Shown here: one piece after another, positions 40,850 to 59,776 of the stretch
Numbering within the stretch: the first letter of the stretch is position 1
Layout: every line of letters starts with the position of its first letter
DNA from: Bugula neritina
Taxonomy: Eukaryota > Bryozoa > Gymnolaemata > Cheilostomatida > Bugulidae
Direction of reading: 5' to 3'
Length of the DNA stretch: 64,000 bases
NCBI GenBank assembly: GCA_964035545.1
Contig: OZ037768.1
Location: forward strand, 12,482,175 to 12,546,174
Notes under the pieces: generated by a model
What the model was told of the DNA's origin: nothing
The model's database searches: none
What the model saw: the letters and a program-made list of their open reading frames with translations, nothing else
Program-made: the position numbers and the translations under genes

Positions 40850-41430
40850 AACTTATAATATATTCATTTTATCGACTATAAATTCGTTTCACGTAATGCA
40901 AGCTAGGCTTATCAGGTCGTTGTGGTGTACGGTCGAGTGATTTTGTTTTGAAATTTACATTGTTTGTGTATTTCTACGCTGGGATGTCTGAACTAGCGTC
41001 TGTTAAATGCGCAAGCAAAAACTTACTTTTATGTTTGCACATGCTGGAAAGCCTTTTGCGTTTTCCAAGGGAGGATAACTCCGATTGTTTCACCACCATA
41101 TATTTCTCATAGCGATGATTAGCTGGAGTCATTGTCATGTCTTGTCACAGTTGCTTTGTATATTAAGTCTTTGTATAAGCATTTACATACAGAAAAAGCC
41201 AACATAACTCAGCAAACTTATCTGGAATTTAAAAGAAAACAACACAAATATCGGCCTAAAATAGAATATTTTAAAATTTTTTTTAATCGTACTCAAATTT
41301 TTCCAATAGATGTAACTTATGTCGGTATGAGTATTAATTTATGACAACCGGAGTAATCCTCCCTCAACAAACGCAAACAGCTTTCTAGCACGTGCAAACA
41401 TAAACGTAAATTTTTGCTTTCAAGTTTATC
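40850..41430. mobile_element. Decayed inverted pair of PLE 3' fragments, unit B
   Basis: Counterpart of 15229-15770. The antisense part contains a dead hammerhead (CTGATAA). The sense part (about 41185-41340) is a damaged post-GIY-YIG coding segment. Both flanks have the GAGGATAACTCCG-type motif in opposite orientation. Confidence 0.6.
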
Positions 41431-41724
41431 TGATTATTAAATCATTATAGTTACTGTTAGTGTTAGCAATTCTGCAACCTTTGTGTAGTTATATCGATAC
41501 AGTAAATGTAATTGCTATCTCTATAAGTATGTATAACTTGTAAGTTACTACTTAGTAATTGGTTTTCTACTAGACTAAAACTATGTCGTCGTCTAAGGGT
41601 ACTCCAATTCTACAGTTACTGTTAGTGTTACGCTCTACAGTCCACAGTCTACTCTCAGTCTCACCCTCAGTCTGAGTCTCTAGTACTGGTACGGTAGTAC
41701 TACTGCTACTACTACTGCTACTAC

Positions 41725-41999
41725 TGTTGAATGTGTTGCCATCGTGTAAAGTATTTATTATGAAATACGATATTGATTGCTGATTTAACTTATCGAGCAA
41801 ACTGACTGACTGATTTAATTATTTGGTAATAAAATATTTATTTGAATCAAAAACATGACGATGGTTTTTGTATAACAGAACGGAAGAGAAAAAGGTAAAC
41901 AAAGTATACAGCGATTCTAGTACAGCAATTAGTTAGTATATTGTCACGTGATTGTTATGAATGTGATTAGCGATAGGATCGCATGATTGTTTCTCAACA
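41725..41999 (-). repeat. Left LTR (3' LTR in element orientation)
   Basis: 275 bp with TG...CA ends; appears identical to 49666-49940. The first ~18 bases contain, in antisense, the same ATG used as the gag start at the other end. Confidence 0.95.
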
Positions 42000-42013
42000 C
42001 GCCCCCTCAAGCA
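42000..42013 (-). other. Polypurine tract of the copia element
   Basis: Minus-strand GAGGGGGCG immediately before the 3' LTR, the expected plus-strand primer position for LTR elements. Confidence 0.75.
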
Positions 42014-42177
42014 TGTGATTTGATAGCTAGTAGCTTCAGGGCAATTCTGTGATTGGTTTTAGGCAAGCTCTTAAGCCCTGGCCACACGATCGTGAGAATG
42101 ACACGAAACTCGTGTGACGATTTTCGTGAGTTATCTTTTCGTATTGACCAGCCACATGATCGTTTAAACGAAAAGTC

Positions 42178-42570
42178 ATTATGCCGAGATTGGTACCGCA
42201 AGTTTATATAAGTTATAAAGGAAAAATTTTGCCATTTTTGTTATTTTTTTTGGTATTTTATGTGTACATTTTTTTAGTTTTGTTTATTGGTTAAGTTTTT
42301 AAAAACATTTTTATGCATATAAAATTAAAAAAAAATAATTTAAAACTCACTCATGCTCGTAAATACAAAGCTATAAAGTTTAAGCTTCGCTGTGATTACC
42401 ATGTGAATATGAATTGAATAATGCTTGCAATAGCTATTTTACGCAAAATACTTTACAGTCGCTATAAATGTAAGACTAGTAAATTGGATGCAAATAGGCA
42501 TAGTAATACTAGTTAATTTATGCTATTTTTGAAATTTGTAGTAATTATTTGGCGTGCATAATATATATAT
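42178..42570 (+). mobile_element. Arm of the hAT-like fold-back family inside the Harbinger element
   Basis: Starting at ATTATGCCGAGATTGGTACC, this matches about 31923-32303 of the hAT-like element, minus its first ~58 bases, and runs into a TA tract. The opposite arm is not preserved; a possible remnant of its end (ATATATACCACTTTG) lies at 46001-46016 after the second TA tract. Confidence 0.7.
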
Positions 42571-42582
42571 ATATATATATAT

Positions 42583-45994
<3,412 letters not shown>

Positions 45995-46304
45995 CTTAAT
46001 ATATACCACTTTGATGGCAACAAGTCATTTTTATTAGTCCGTGAATGAGTCTTGCACGAGATACAAGCAGCAGAACATTGCCAAATAGAGAAACTTAGTA
46101 GAAATGAAATAATCACTGTTGCTAAAATTCTATTGACCAATCAAATGGTACTTATCGTCGATTGTGATTTTTCGTCCATCGTCATCGTTGGGTGTGCACA
46201 ACGATGACGATTTCGTTTGAATTCCCTCATATTTTCTCGTACGAATGTTTTTTCGTGTCAAATAGACGATTTCGTGTGATTCTCACGATCGTGTGGCCAG
46301 GGCT

Positions 46305-47028
46305 TTAGTCATGACATCGGCAGGGTTCTCCGCTCCTCTGATGTGTTGGTATACTATGGTGGTTTGCTCTCTGACAATGTGGAATCTAATGTCAATGTGT
46401 TTGCTCCTCTTATGTAAGTATGGTTGTCCCTTAGTGAGGGCAATGGCTCCAAGGTTGTTGGTGAAAACTGTGTTAGGGTTATTCTGTTTTATCTTGAATG
46501 TTTTGCACAAGGTCTGAAAGGTCCTGTTTTGAGTATAGACAAGGGTCTCCGGCACCAGGTGTGAAGCCTTGTTCCTTGACGAAAGTGGTAAGTGTTTGGT
46601 GCCAATTGCGCCTGCTTTGTTTGAGGCCATATATATATAGATCTGTTGGGACGCCAAGAAAGCTTCCCTTGGTTGCTGGTTTCTTCGTACCCTTCAGGCT
46701 GTTGTAAATAGGTTTCCTTATTGATTGGCGTGTTTAGGTACGCCTCTTTAACATCTAATTGATGTATCTTCTTGTTTTCATTTTGCTGCTTTCTGTAACA
46801 GCAATCTGATCGATGTGAATCTGGTGGTTGGACTGTACGTTTCGTCATAGTCAACTCATTGTATTTGTCAGTATCCTTTTGCTACATATCTAGTTTTATA
46901 TAGTTTTTCCCTGTTTGAGTGTGTGAAATCCATCTGCCCTTAGTCTCTGTCCTGTCTTGGGGTAGCAGCTGGATAGACCAGGTGTTTGAATTATTTAGGG
47001 TGTTCATTTTCTTGTCCTTAGCTCTTTT
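46305..47028 (-). pseudogene. Copia reverse transcriptase/RNase H remnant
   Basis: Minus strand, all three frames needed. Recognisable pieces in order: KTRYVAKGY; YDETYSPTTRFTSIR; QLDVKEAYLNTPINKETYLQ with PEGYEE; a GLKQ-type segment; then a jump to TNNLGAIALTKGQPYLHKRS and KHIDIRFHIVRE of RNase H, ending ENPADVMTK at the nested element. Two stops and several frameshifts are present, and the stretch that should hold the catalytic YVDD box and most of RNase H is missing. The enzyme is dead. Confidence 0.8.
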
Positions 47029-49683
47029 CTAGGTTTCTCTATCTTTTGAATTTACAGCTTCTTGGTAGGACTGTGGTATGTTTGCCATCAGTGAGCAAGC
47101 ATAGTCAGTGTCTTCTATGTCATAGTCCTGTAGGTATGTAGGAGGCTTTCGTTTCCGTTCCGACTTACGTGGTCCAGGTTGGTTGGTGGCCTTTGCCGGA
47201 TCTGGTGCGGGTCCTTGTGGCATGACGTTCATTGCGTCATTTCCGCATGTTTGTGCAGGTTCTTGTGGCATGGTATTCTGGGTACCATTTCTGCTGTTTT
47301 GTGCGGGTCCTTGTGGCATGACGTTCATTGCGTCATTTCCGCACATTTGTGCAGGTTCTTGTGGCATGGTATTCTGAGTACCATTTCTGCTGTTTTGTGC
47401 GGGTCCTTGTGGCATGACGTTCATTGCGTCATTTCCGCATATTTGTGCAGGTTCTTGTGGCATGGTATTCTGGGTACCATTTCTGCTGTTTTGTGCGGGT
47501 CCTTGTGGCATGACGTTCATTGCGTCATTTCCGCATATTTGTGGTATGACATTTCTGGATGTAACAATTTTCTGATTAGGGGTAAGTATAAGGTAGCCTT
47601 GGGCCTTTGTGTTGACACCAAGATACATGCCGCTTTGTCCACGGTCACTGAGTTTTAACTTATTTCCCTCTGAGTAGAATGTGCAGTGAGATCCAAAATT
47701 GTGAATTTTCCTCATGTCGGGTAGCATGCCTGTGAATAACTCATAGGCTGTCTTTCCCGTTCGTCTCTGGTAGCTTCGGTTTCTTAGGTACTTGGCATGG
47801 TCAGCGGCAAAACTCCAGAAAGTCTTGGGGAGATTTGAATCTTTGAGTAGGCATCGCGCTGTGTCCATTATGGTGCGCCAAGTCCTCTCTGATTTACCAT
47901 TCTGGTAGGATGAGTAGGGTGCTGTAGTGGTGTGTTTGATTCCCCTCTCACGTAGCACGGCTTCAAATGGCTGTCCAAGGTACTCCATGCCGTTGTCAGT
48001 ATGGATCTCCTTCACATTTCCTATAGGTGCCACATCTGCAATGAATTGCTTAAGTGCAGTGGTGGCATCACTTTTGTGGCGTATATTGTAGGTGAACAAC
48101 ATACTGGAAAATTCATCTATGAAGTTTATTATGTAGTTTTGTCCTCCTCTAGCAGTTGGTGTGATGGGTCCGCATAAGTCAGAGTGTACACGTTGTAGAG
48201 GCTGTGTAGCTAGTTCAGGTTTATCGTCTTGTTTGTGAGGTTGTTTGGTGATTTTACTTTCGTCACATGTCATGCATGCAATTTTTAATTTTGCTCCAGT
48301 TATGGTCATACCTGTTGTCACTTTCTCCAGCTCAATTATGTCATTGGTGTTCATATGACCCAGTGCCCTGTGCCAATCGGGCAGCGATTTTGCGGTGTTC
48401 ATTGAGTCACCTGTATGGGTTGTCTTGAGGAAGTACAATCTGCCTTTGGGCATAATTGAAAAAGTTGTCCTGTCGACTGTCAGTATATTTTTCTCTCTAG
48501 AGAAATGTACTTTTGCCCCTTTTTGTGTGGCGGCGTGGACTGAAAATAGGCTTGTTGGTATTGTTGGTGCTAGCAAAGCGTCTTTTAGATGAATCTGCTG
48601 CTCCATATTGTTATCATCAGTAATAGTAAACTGTGCTGTGCCTTTGGCTACAGCCAGCTTGTTTGTTTTGCGACCATCTGCCATCTCTATGTAGTGGTTC
48701 TCAGGCGTGAAGCTCTTATCAAAACTAATGAAGTTGTTCTCATTGTTCACCAGGTGACTTGTCGCTCCGCAGTCCACCATAAGCAACTGTCCTCTTTGAG
48801 ATTTATTTTGTGTGGCTATGTTGCATTGGTTTGATGTATTCACAGTGAAGGCATATGTGGCATTTGCTGATGAAATTTCAGTTTTACTTGTCTTCTTCTT
48901 TGTCCTGCAAACTGATTCGATATGTCCAGCTTTCTTGCAGTAGTTACAAAATAGTTTGTGCTTTGAGTAACAATCTGTTGTAGAATGATTGCTTTTACCA
49001 CAAGCAGTGCACTGTCTATCACGTTTGCTAGTGGGTTTGAAAGTGTCTCTTCCTTTAAATACCATGGCTGTAGATTGAGAGCACCTTGCCGACTCAGTAA
49101 GGTCAAAGTTGGTTAGAGCTGCTTTGAACTCTGATAGGGTTTGGTTTTTGTCAAGTTGCGTATGTACTACAACAAAAGGCTGGTAGGATGTTGGTAATCC
49201 TTTCATAATCATTGTGATTACCAAATTGTCACTAATATTTTCCCCAGCAGACTTGAGGCCTGCTGAGTAGTTCTCAGCACGAATCAGGTAATCTGTAATG
49301 TCTTCTGTATCATTCATTTTTACAGTTGTTAGTTGTTCATAAAGAGTTAATACTCTAGGCTTTTGTGTACTTGCATAGTGTTCTTTTAGGATTTTGAATG
49401 CTTTTCTTCCATCGTCTTTGGCATCTCTCATCACAAGTTGAAGAGACTTTTCGTCTAAAACTTGTACAAGCTCAGCGTAAGCTCGCTTATTCTTTTTGTT
49501 GAAGTCAGCAGCGTTATCTTCTCCTTCTTCTTTGGGTAGAAGTGCGGTGTGTACTCCTTCATCTTGTGTGTACAAGTATGAAGTGAATCTTGTTTCCCAA
49601 ATTGAGAAATTGTTTGAATCACCATCAAAGAGAAGCCTGTGTTTGAAGCCACTGGGCCCATAACCTGTTGAATGTGTTGCCAT
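47029..49683 (-). CDS. Ty1/copia gag-protease-integrase polyprotein (884 codons, truncated before RT)
   Basis: Gag comes first (about 10-200), then two CCHC zinc knuckles (C225-C238, CTACGKSNHSTTDC; C246-C259, CNYCKKAGHIESVC). The aspartic protease motif is DCGA at ~304, and the HHCC pre-integrase finger runs H438-C473. Integrase residues are D502 (HSDLCG), D563 (HTDNG) and E599 (NGKSE). A tandem-repeat linker (~715-830) follows, then the start of the RT domain (NIPQSYQEAVNSKD) and a stop. The ATG lies in the last 18 bases of the 5' LTR, so the frame reads across the primer-binding site, as in yeast Ty1. Integrase and protease residues are intact although RT is destroyed. Confidence 0.88.
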   Translation of the reverse strand: MATHSTGYGPSGFKHRLLFDGDSNNFSIWETRFTSYLYTQDEGVHTALLPKEEGEDNAADFNKKNKRAYAELVQVLDEKSLQLVMRDAKDDGRKAFKILKEHYASTQKPRVLTLYEQLTTVKMNDTEDITDYLIRAENYSAGLKSAGENISDNLVITMIMKGLPTSYQPFVVVHTQLDKNQTLSEFKAALTNFDLTESARCSQSTAMVFKGRDTFKPTSKRDRQCTACGKSNHSTTDCYSKHKLFCNYCKKAGHIESVCRTKKKTSKTEISSANATYAFTVNTSNQCNIATQNKSQRGQLLMVDCGATSHLVNNENNFISFDKSFTPENHYIEMADGRKTNKLAVAKGTAQFTITDDNNMEQQIHLKDALLAPTIPTSLFSVHAATQKGAKVHFSREKNILTVDRTTFSIMPKGRLYFLKTTHTGDSMNTAKSLPDWHRALGHMNTNDIIELEKVTTGMTITGAKLKIACMTCDESKITKQPHKQDDKPELATQPLQRVHSDLCGPITPTARGGQNYIINFIDEFSSMLFTYNIRHKSDATTALKQFIADVAPIGNVKEIHTDNGMEYLGQPFEAVLRERGIKHTTTAPYSSYQNGKSERTWRTIMDTARCLLKDSNLPKTFWSFAADHAKYLRNRSYQRRTGKTAYELFTGMLPDMRKIHNFGSHCTFYSEGNKLKLSDRGQSGMYLGVNTKAQGYLILTPNQKIVTSRNVIPQICGNDAMNVMPQGPAQNSRNGTQNTMPQEPAQICGNDAMNVMPQGPAQNSRNGTQNTMPQEPAQMCGNDAMNVMPQGPAQNSRNGTQNTMPQEPAQTCGNDAMNVMPQGPAPDPAKATNQPGPRKSERKRKPPTYLQDYDIEDTDYACSLMANIPQSYQEAVNSKDRET
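47205..47545. repeat. 96-bp tandem repeat in the copia pol linker
   Basis: About 3.5 copies of a 96-bp (32-codon) unit encoding [IMT]CGNDAMNVMPQGPAQ followed by NSRNGTQNTMPQEPAQ, between integrase and RT. The unit length is a multiple of three, so the frame is kept. Confidence 0.9.
49652..49665 (-). other. Primer-binding site matching initiator tRNA-Met anticodon stem-loop
   Basis: Minus-strand GGTTATGGGCCCAG directly follows the 5' LTR. It is complementary to CTGGGCCCATAACC, the conserved anticodon arm of animal initiator tRNA-Met. Priming from an internal half-tRNA is known for Drosophila copia. Confidence 0.88.
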
Positions 49684-49940
49684 CGTGTAAAGTATTTATT
49701 ATGAAATACGATATTGATTGCTGATTTAACTTATCGAGCAAACTGACTGACTGATTTAATTATTTGGTAATAAAATATTTATTTGAATCAAAAACATGAC
49801 GATGGTTTTTGTATAACAGAACGGAAGAGAAAAAGGTAAACAAAGTATACAGCGATTCTAGTACAGCAATTAGTTAGTATATTGTCACGTGATTGTTATG
49901 AATGTGATTAGCGATAGGATCGCATGATTGTTTCTCAACA
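49666..49940 (-). repeat. Right LTR (5' LTR in element orientation)
   Basis: 275 bp, TGTTGA...TCAACA; appears identical to the left LTR. Contains the gag start codon (complement of 49681-49683). Confidence 0.95.
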
Positions 49941-50466
49941 ACTACTACTACTACTACCACTACTACTACTACCACCACCACTACTACCACCACCACTACT
50001 AGTACTATTACCACCACTACTACTGCTACCACTACTACCACTATTACTACTCCTACTACTCCTACTACCACTACTACCACTATTACTACTACCACTATTA
50101 CTACTACCACTACTACTACCACTACCACTACTACTACCACTAATACTACCACTACTACTACCACTACTACTACCACTACTACTACCACTACTACTACCAC
50201 TACTACTACCACTACTACTACCACTACCACTACTACTACCACTACTACTACCACTACTACTACCACTACCACCACCAGTACCATCACCAGCACCACCACC
50301 AGCATCACCACCAGCACCACCACCACCAGCACCACCACCAGCACTACTACCAGCACTACTGCCAGTACTACTAGTACTACCACCAGTACTACTACTAGTA
50401 CTACTACTAGGCTACTACTACTAGTCCTACTAGTACTACTACTAGTACTACTACTACTACTACTAG

Positions 50467-50549
<83 letters not shown>

Positions 50550-50827
50550 GTACTACTACTACTAGTACTGGTGCTATTATCACTAGTAGTAGTTGTAGTA
50601 CTGCTGCTGTTACTGCTATTACTAATACTACTACGTCTTCGACTACTGCTACTACTGTTACTGCTAATACTAATAGTAATACCAACACTAATAGTAATAC
50701 TAATATAATGGTAATACTACTACTACAAGTAGTAGTGCTAGTAGAACTGTTAGAATACTAGTGCCACTGTTAGTGTTACACTTACTGTTACTTTTGCTAC
50801 TACTACTACTATTACTACTACTACTAT

Positions 50828-50868
<41 letters not shown>

Positions 50869-50930
50869 ATATTAGTAATAGTGATACTGCTAGTAATAAT
50901 ACTACTACTACTAGTATAATATTAATATTA
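49941..50930. repeat. CTA/CCA trinucleotide array, unit B
   Basis: About 1 kb of (CTA)n with CCA variants. Pure runs lie at about 50440-50548 and 50797-50868, with degenerate flanks. The copia element inserted at its left part (41690-41724 is the other side). Poly-Val and poly-Leu frames here are artefacts. Confidence 0.95.
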
Positions 50931-51293
50931 TAGTTACTACTAACCAAGTAAGCTTTAAATTTAATTCTACCATTTATTTGTAAGCAATTTTTTTTTCAAA
51001 AATTGTTATTTTCTTTATTGTTTAAAGATATAATTAGCAGTCAGGTGAACGTGTAATCTAAAACGAAATTACACTTTTGCATAGTGATTCTTGGGTAGCA
51101 TGTGCTGCACATTGACAGCTGGAAACACATTTACAATAGATTATATATTTTAGCCAGGAACAAAACATTGCATAGTCATTATAAAACAAATAGAATCCAT
51201 GCTAAGTAAATTTAAGCAATATTTACATTTCTAACAATTATAAAAAGTATCCAGTGCCACTCTATTGTAATGTATCCAGAATGATCATTTCAG
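50931..51293. other. Unit B/C junction, non-coding
   Basis: Matches 16401-16756. No gene seen. Confidence 0.5.
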
Positions 51294-52010
51294 AAGTTTT
51301 ATTCAGCCTATGTGTTGTTCTTCGGAGAAGTATTTGACGTTAGTGTAGAAAGCCTGACTTCTGCTGATGTAGAGGACAACTCTGTGACATGTGCCATCTG
51401 CACAAAAAAAGGGATAGAGAAAGTACCAGCAGTGACCTGCTGCGCTGTGTGCAGTGAACTATTTTGTAGAAAAACATGATGAGGTAATTCCTTCCCATAA
51501 CTCTTTGTTGAATCAGTTGATGACTGTTTTTTTTGTGGTTTCTCAGCTTTTCCATGTGATGGGCACAATTGCTATAAATTCACTTTATTGTGAAATGCTT
51601 TTATGGGCAAATGGAAGAGAATGTAGGGCCAAGTTTTTTGCTTGAGTTTCCTGATATTGTTATTACATATACATTTTTACACATCAATTACTAATTACAT
51701 TCAATTATTTGAAAAAAATGTGATTAGTTACAACCAATTACAATTGCAACAACTGCAACCCTAGAATATAGTGCTGTTAGCACTCGACTAAAATATATTA
51801 AAAACAATATGTATGTTTTCCTTCTATTTCTGGATATATATTATATTTAGGCTATAGTAAACCTGTTATAATGTAGGTAGACGGATGTCTATGCTAGAAG
51901 AGGCAACTGTTAAGAGTGATAGTAGATCATTTGATCTTCATGTGTATAAAGACATGTTGATTGTACCCAGATCTGATGAGAAGAAAGTTCTATTCTACCA
52001 ACTCAACTGA
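51294..52010 (+). pseudogene. B-box-like mini-gene, unit C, frameshifted
   Basis: Copy of 16757-17482. The zinc-finger exon (51294-51483) has two one-base insertions: one near 51322 (CTTCGGAGAAG versus CTTGGGGAAG) and one in an A-run near 51472 (GTAGAAAAACATG versus GTAGAAAACATG). The second places TGA right after FCRKT and removes the final His. The second exon (51885-52010) is unchanged at protein level (MSMLEEATVKSD...YQLN). Likely inactive if the model is right. Confidence 0.5.
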
Positions 52011-54550
52011 ACAGGTATTATGTATATAGTAGGAGTTATGTCCTTCCTATGACATTTTGTAAGCTAATGCAGTCCATGCTTCAGACTTGTCCGTTATATT
52101 ATATCAAGTAGGGACAACTTCAGAACTTTCCAATTCCCAAAATTCAAACACTTGCCAAAGCAAGACTATGTGGAAATGTTGAAAAAACTGTCAAAGTGAT
52201 AGCATAGGATAACACTGTTTTGATCAATTAAATTTGTCAATTCATTTGCTGTGACATTAGATTTAGTTCAGCTTTTCTCTGCTTCCATCTTTGTCCAATT
52301 CAATTTAACCTTTTTGTCTGGTATGTTTATCCTGCCAAACTCATTTCTTATCTTTCAGTTTATTCCCTAAGCCTTGGTTTATATTACTGGTTATGATATT
52401 TCATAAGCAACTAGTAATCATGATACAATATTCTACTGTCTAGAATAGTAATTATTATTCTAAAGTTGTCCCCTCACTTCTTTTATTTTTCGTTACAAGA
52501 AATTAATTGATGTGGGAAAAGAGGTAGTTCTTGCAGCAGACGCATTTAGTTATTTGTTTGCAAAGTGAGATGTGAAAAAACAGCTGATTGGGCAGTTCTT
52601 TTGACCTAATAACACCTGTTGGTTATGTACATTACCATGATCTCATTCATACATTTGTTATTGTAGAATTATTGATAATGTTATCCATCATACAGTACTG
52701 GTGACTCTGTAGTAGCAGCTATTGTATATTTTCTACCTTATAAGAGTGAATATTCCATACTACTTGCTTTATATTGACGAGTAAAAACAGTTCATCATAT
52801 ATAGTATATACCTTTCAAGACTAATATATAGTTTGCTCTATACTACTTCTAGTAGTATATTGTCAGCATGTTTTAGGACTTGCAAATCAGTTTCAAAATT
52901 AGTCATGTGACATGTTGGTAATAGTCAAGCAGCCTAGTTTTTGGATTGTTGGAGAACATAAAAAGGTGGACCATTAGTGATAAACTTAAATTACTAATAG
53001 CATGTTATGTCACCCTTCACTCCTTATATATATTCCTGTATTGGTTATTGATACTGTCTTCTTGTTAAAAACGTCGTATTTGAGAATAGTTCTATTCACG
53101 TCGGACTGTGAATCTGAAAACTAATATAACATGGCTGATTTTTCAAGTTTTCGTTTAAAAACAGCAAAGCAAGAAGTAACAGTTACTCTGCACTACATGG
53201 GGTACATTAATGGCTTTCTATTCTAATAAAGCAACTGAACTATAAAGTATCTTTCTGACTACCCAGTGCAGTCTGACATAAGTTTGAAGTTGGTTTATAG
53301 AATTCCATTTCATTTGAGATTCATAAGAGCAGTCAATATAGTAGAGAGAAGATAATTCTCTCTCACAGGTTGTTCCCTAACTCTGGTCAGTTTTCATATA
53401 TTATGTATGTTATATTACAATAGAATTTTAATGAGACCATGATCTTAGTTCGTTTATAATTACATTTACCATTGAAAATTTAGCGCTGTTATAATTTACT
53501 CAAGTTGCAGACGGCCTCACATGCTCCAACAAATAAGTAAATAGGAAAACATGCTGAACATAGTACTGCTTTCTCAATTGTTCTTATATTAGGTTTTTAA
53601 AAACCTGCAGTAAAAAAGTTATTCAAAAATTCATTCACTTGAATCCAATTGTGCTGCAAGTACCAAATTTATATGAATTTCAATAATTTGTTATTATGGA
53701 TTAAATTAAATGCCAACTGTGTACCAATTTATAAAATATGGAGAACCTGCAATTGTTGCTTATAAGTCCTAATAATAGGATATTGAAGTTAATGTAATAG
53801 TAAATTTAAATATTTGCTAAATTTAAATTGAGATACCATTGTTGTATGACATCACAATCATAATACTACCCACAACAAAAACTGTTTACATCATAATTAT
53901 TAGTCTACATTTTTATTGAAAGCATTATTGTCTTAATATGCTTATAATGCAAAAATGATATTAGAATTATTCAGAAGCTTTCGGGCCTCAATTACCAATT
54001 TGGGTAAGTTTTGCATGAAATGCTAAATAATTTGCAAACTTGTCCAACACTATATATATGTTAGTCACTTGGGTTTAGTTGATTTTGTTCCAATATAAAT
54101 ATATTAATGAGTTACATGTATGTACACTCTTATAGTGACTGTATCATATGAATGTTTGTCATATCCTTCTCAGTTTGTCTAATTAAAGCTGCCTGCATTA
54201 CTATATGGCAATCTGGCCATATCATCCTGCCATCATCATAGCCAATCTGGCATAAGTTTAAATATTTTCATTCAAGTGTTTGCACACAGTGAAAATACAC
54301 ATCAATCTGGTGAATATAGTCCCATTAGATGAAGATGAACCACAAGTACAGTAGTGTTTTTTGACCACTATTTTTTTGTTTTGGGCGAAAGGTTACAGTA
54401 AATTTAGTAAAGATCTAGGCATAAAGTTAAAAGATTGGCTAATGGTGTGTTTGATATTTTGAAGTGGTATTCAAATCCCATAGACCTCTTTAAATCAGAT
54501 AGTAAAATGAATATATCCGAGTTTATACATGACAGTATTGTCACTTTTAG
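52011..54550. other. Upstream flank of ankyrin gene C, non-coding
   Basis: Matches the flanks of copies A and B. The uninterrupted insertion site of the 5.2-kb TIR element is at about 52751-52765. The exon-like segment occurs near 53965-53997. No other gene evidence. Confidence 0.55.

Positions 54551-59776
<5,226 letters not shown>

Noticed and set aside
47179-47658. Plus-strand ORF rich in CGSLWHDVHCVI repeats
   Set aside because: Antisense of the copia linker tandem repeat.
49874-50947. Long poly-Val and poly-Leu open frames
   Set aside because: Pure translation of CTA/GTA repeats; open in several frames at once.
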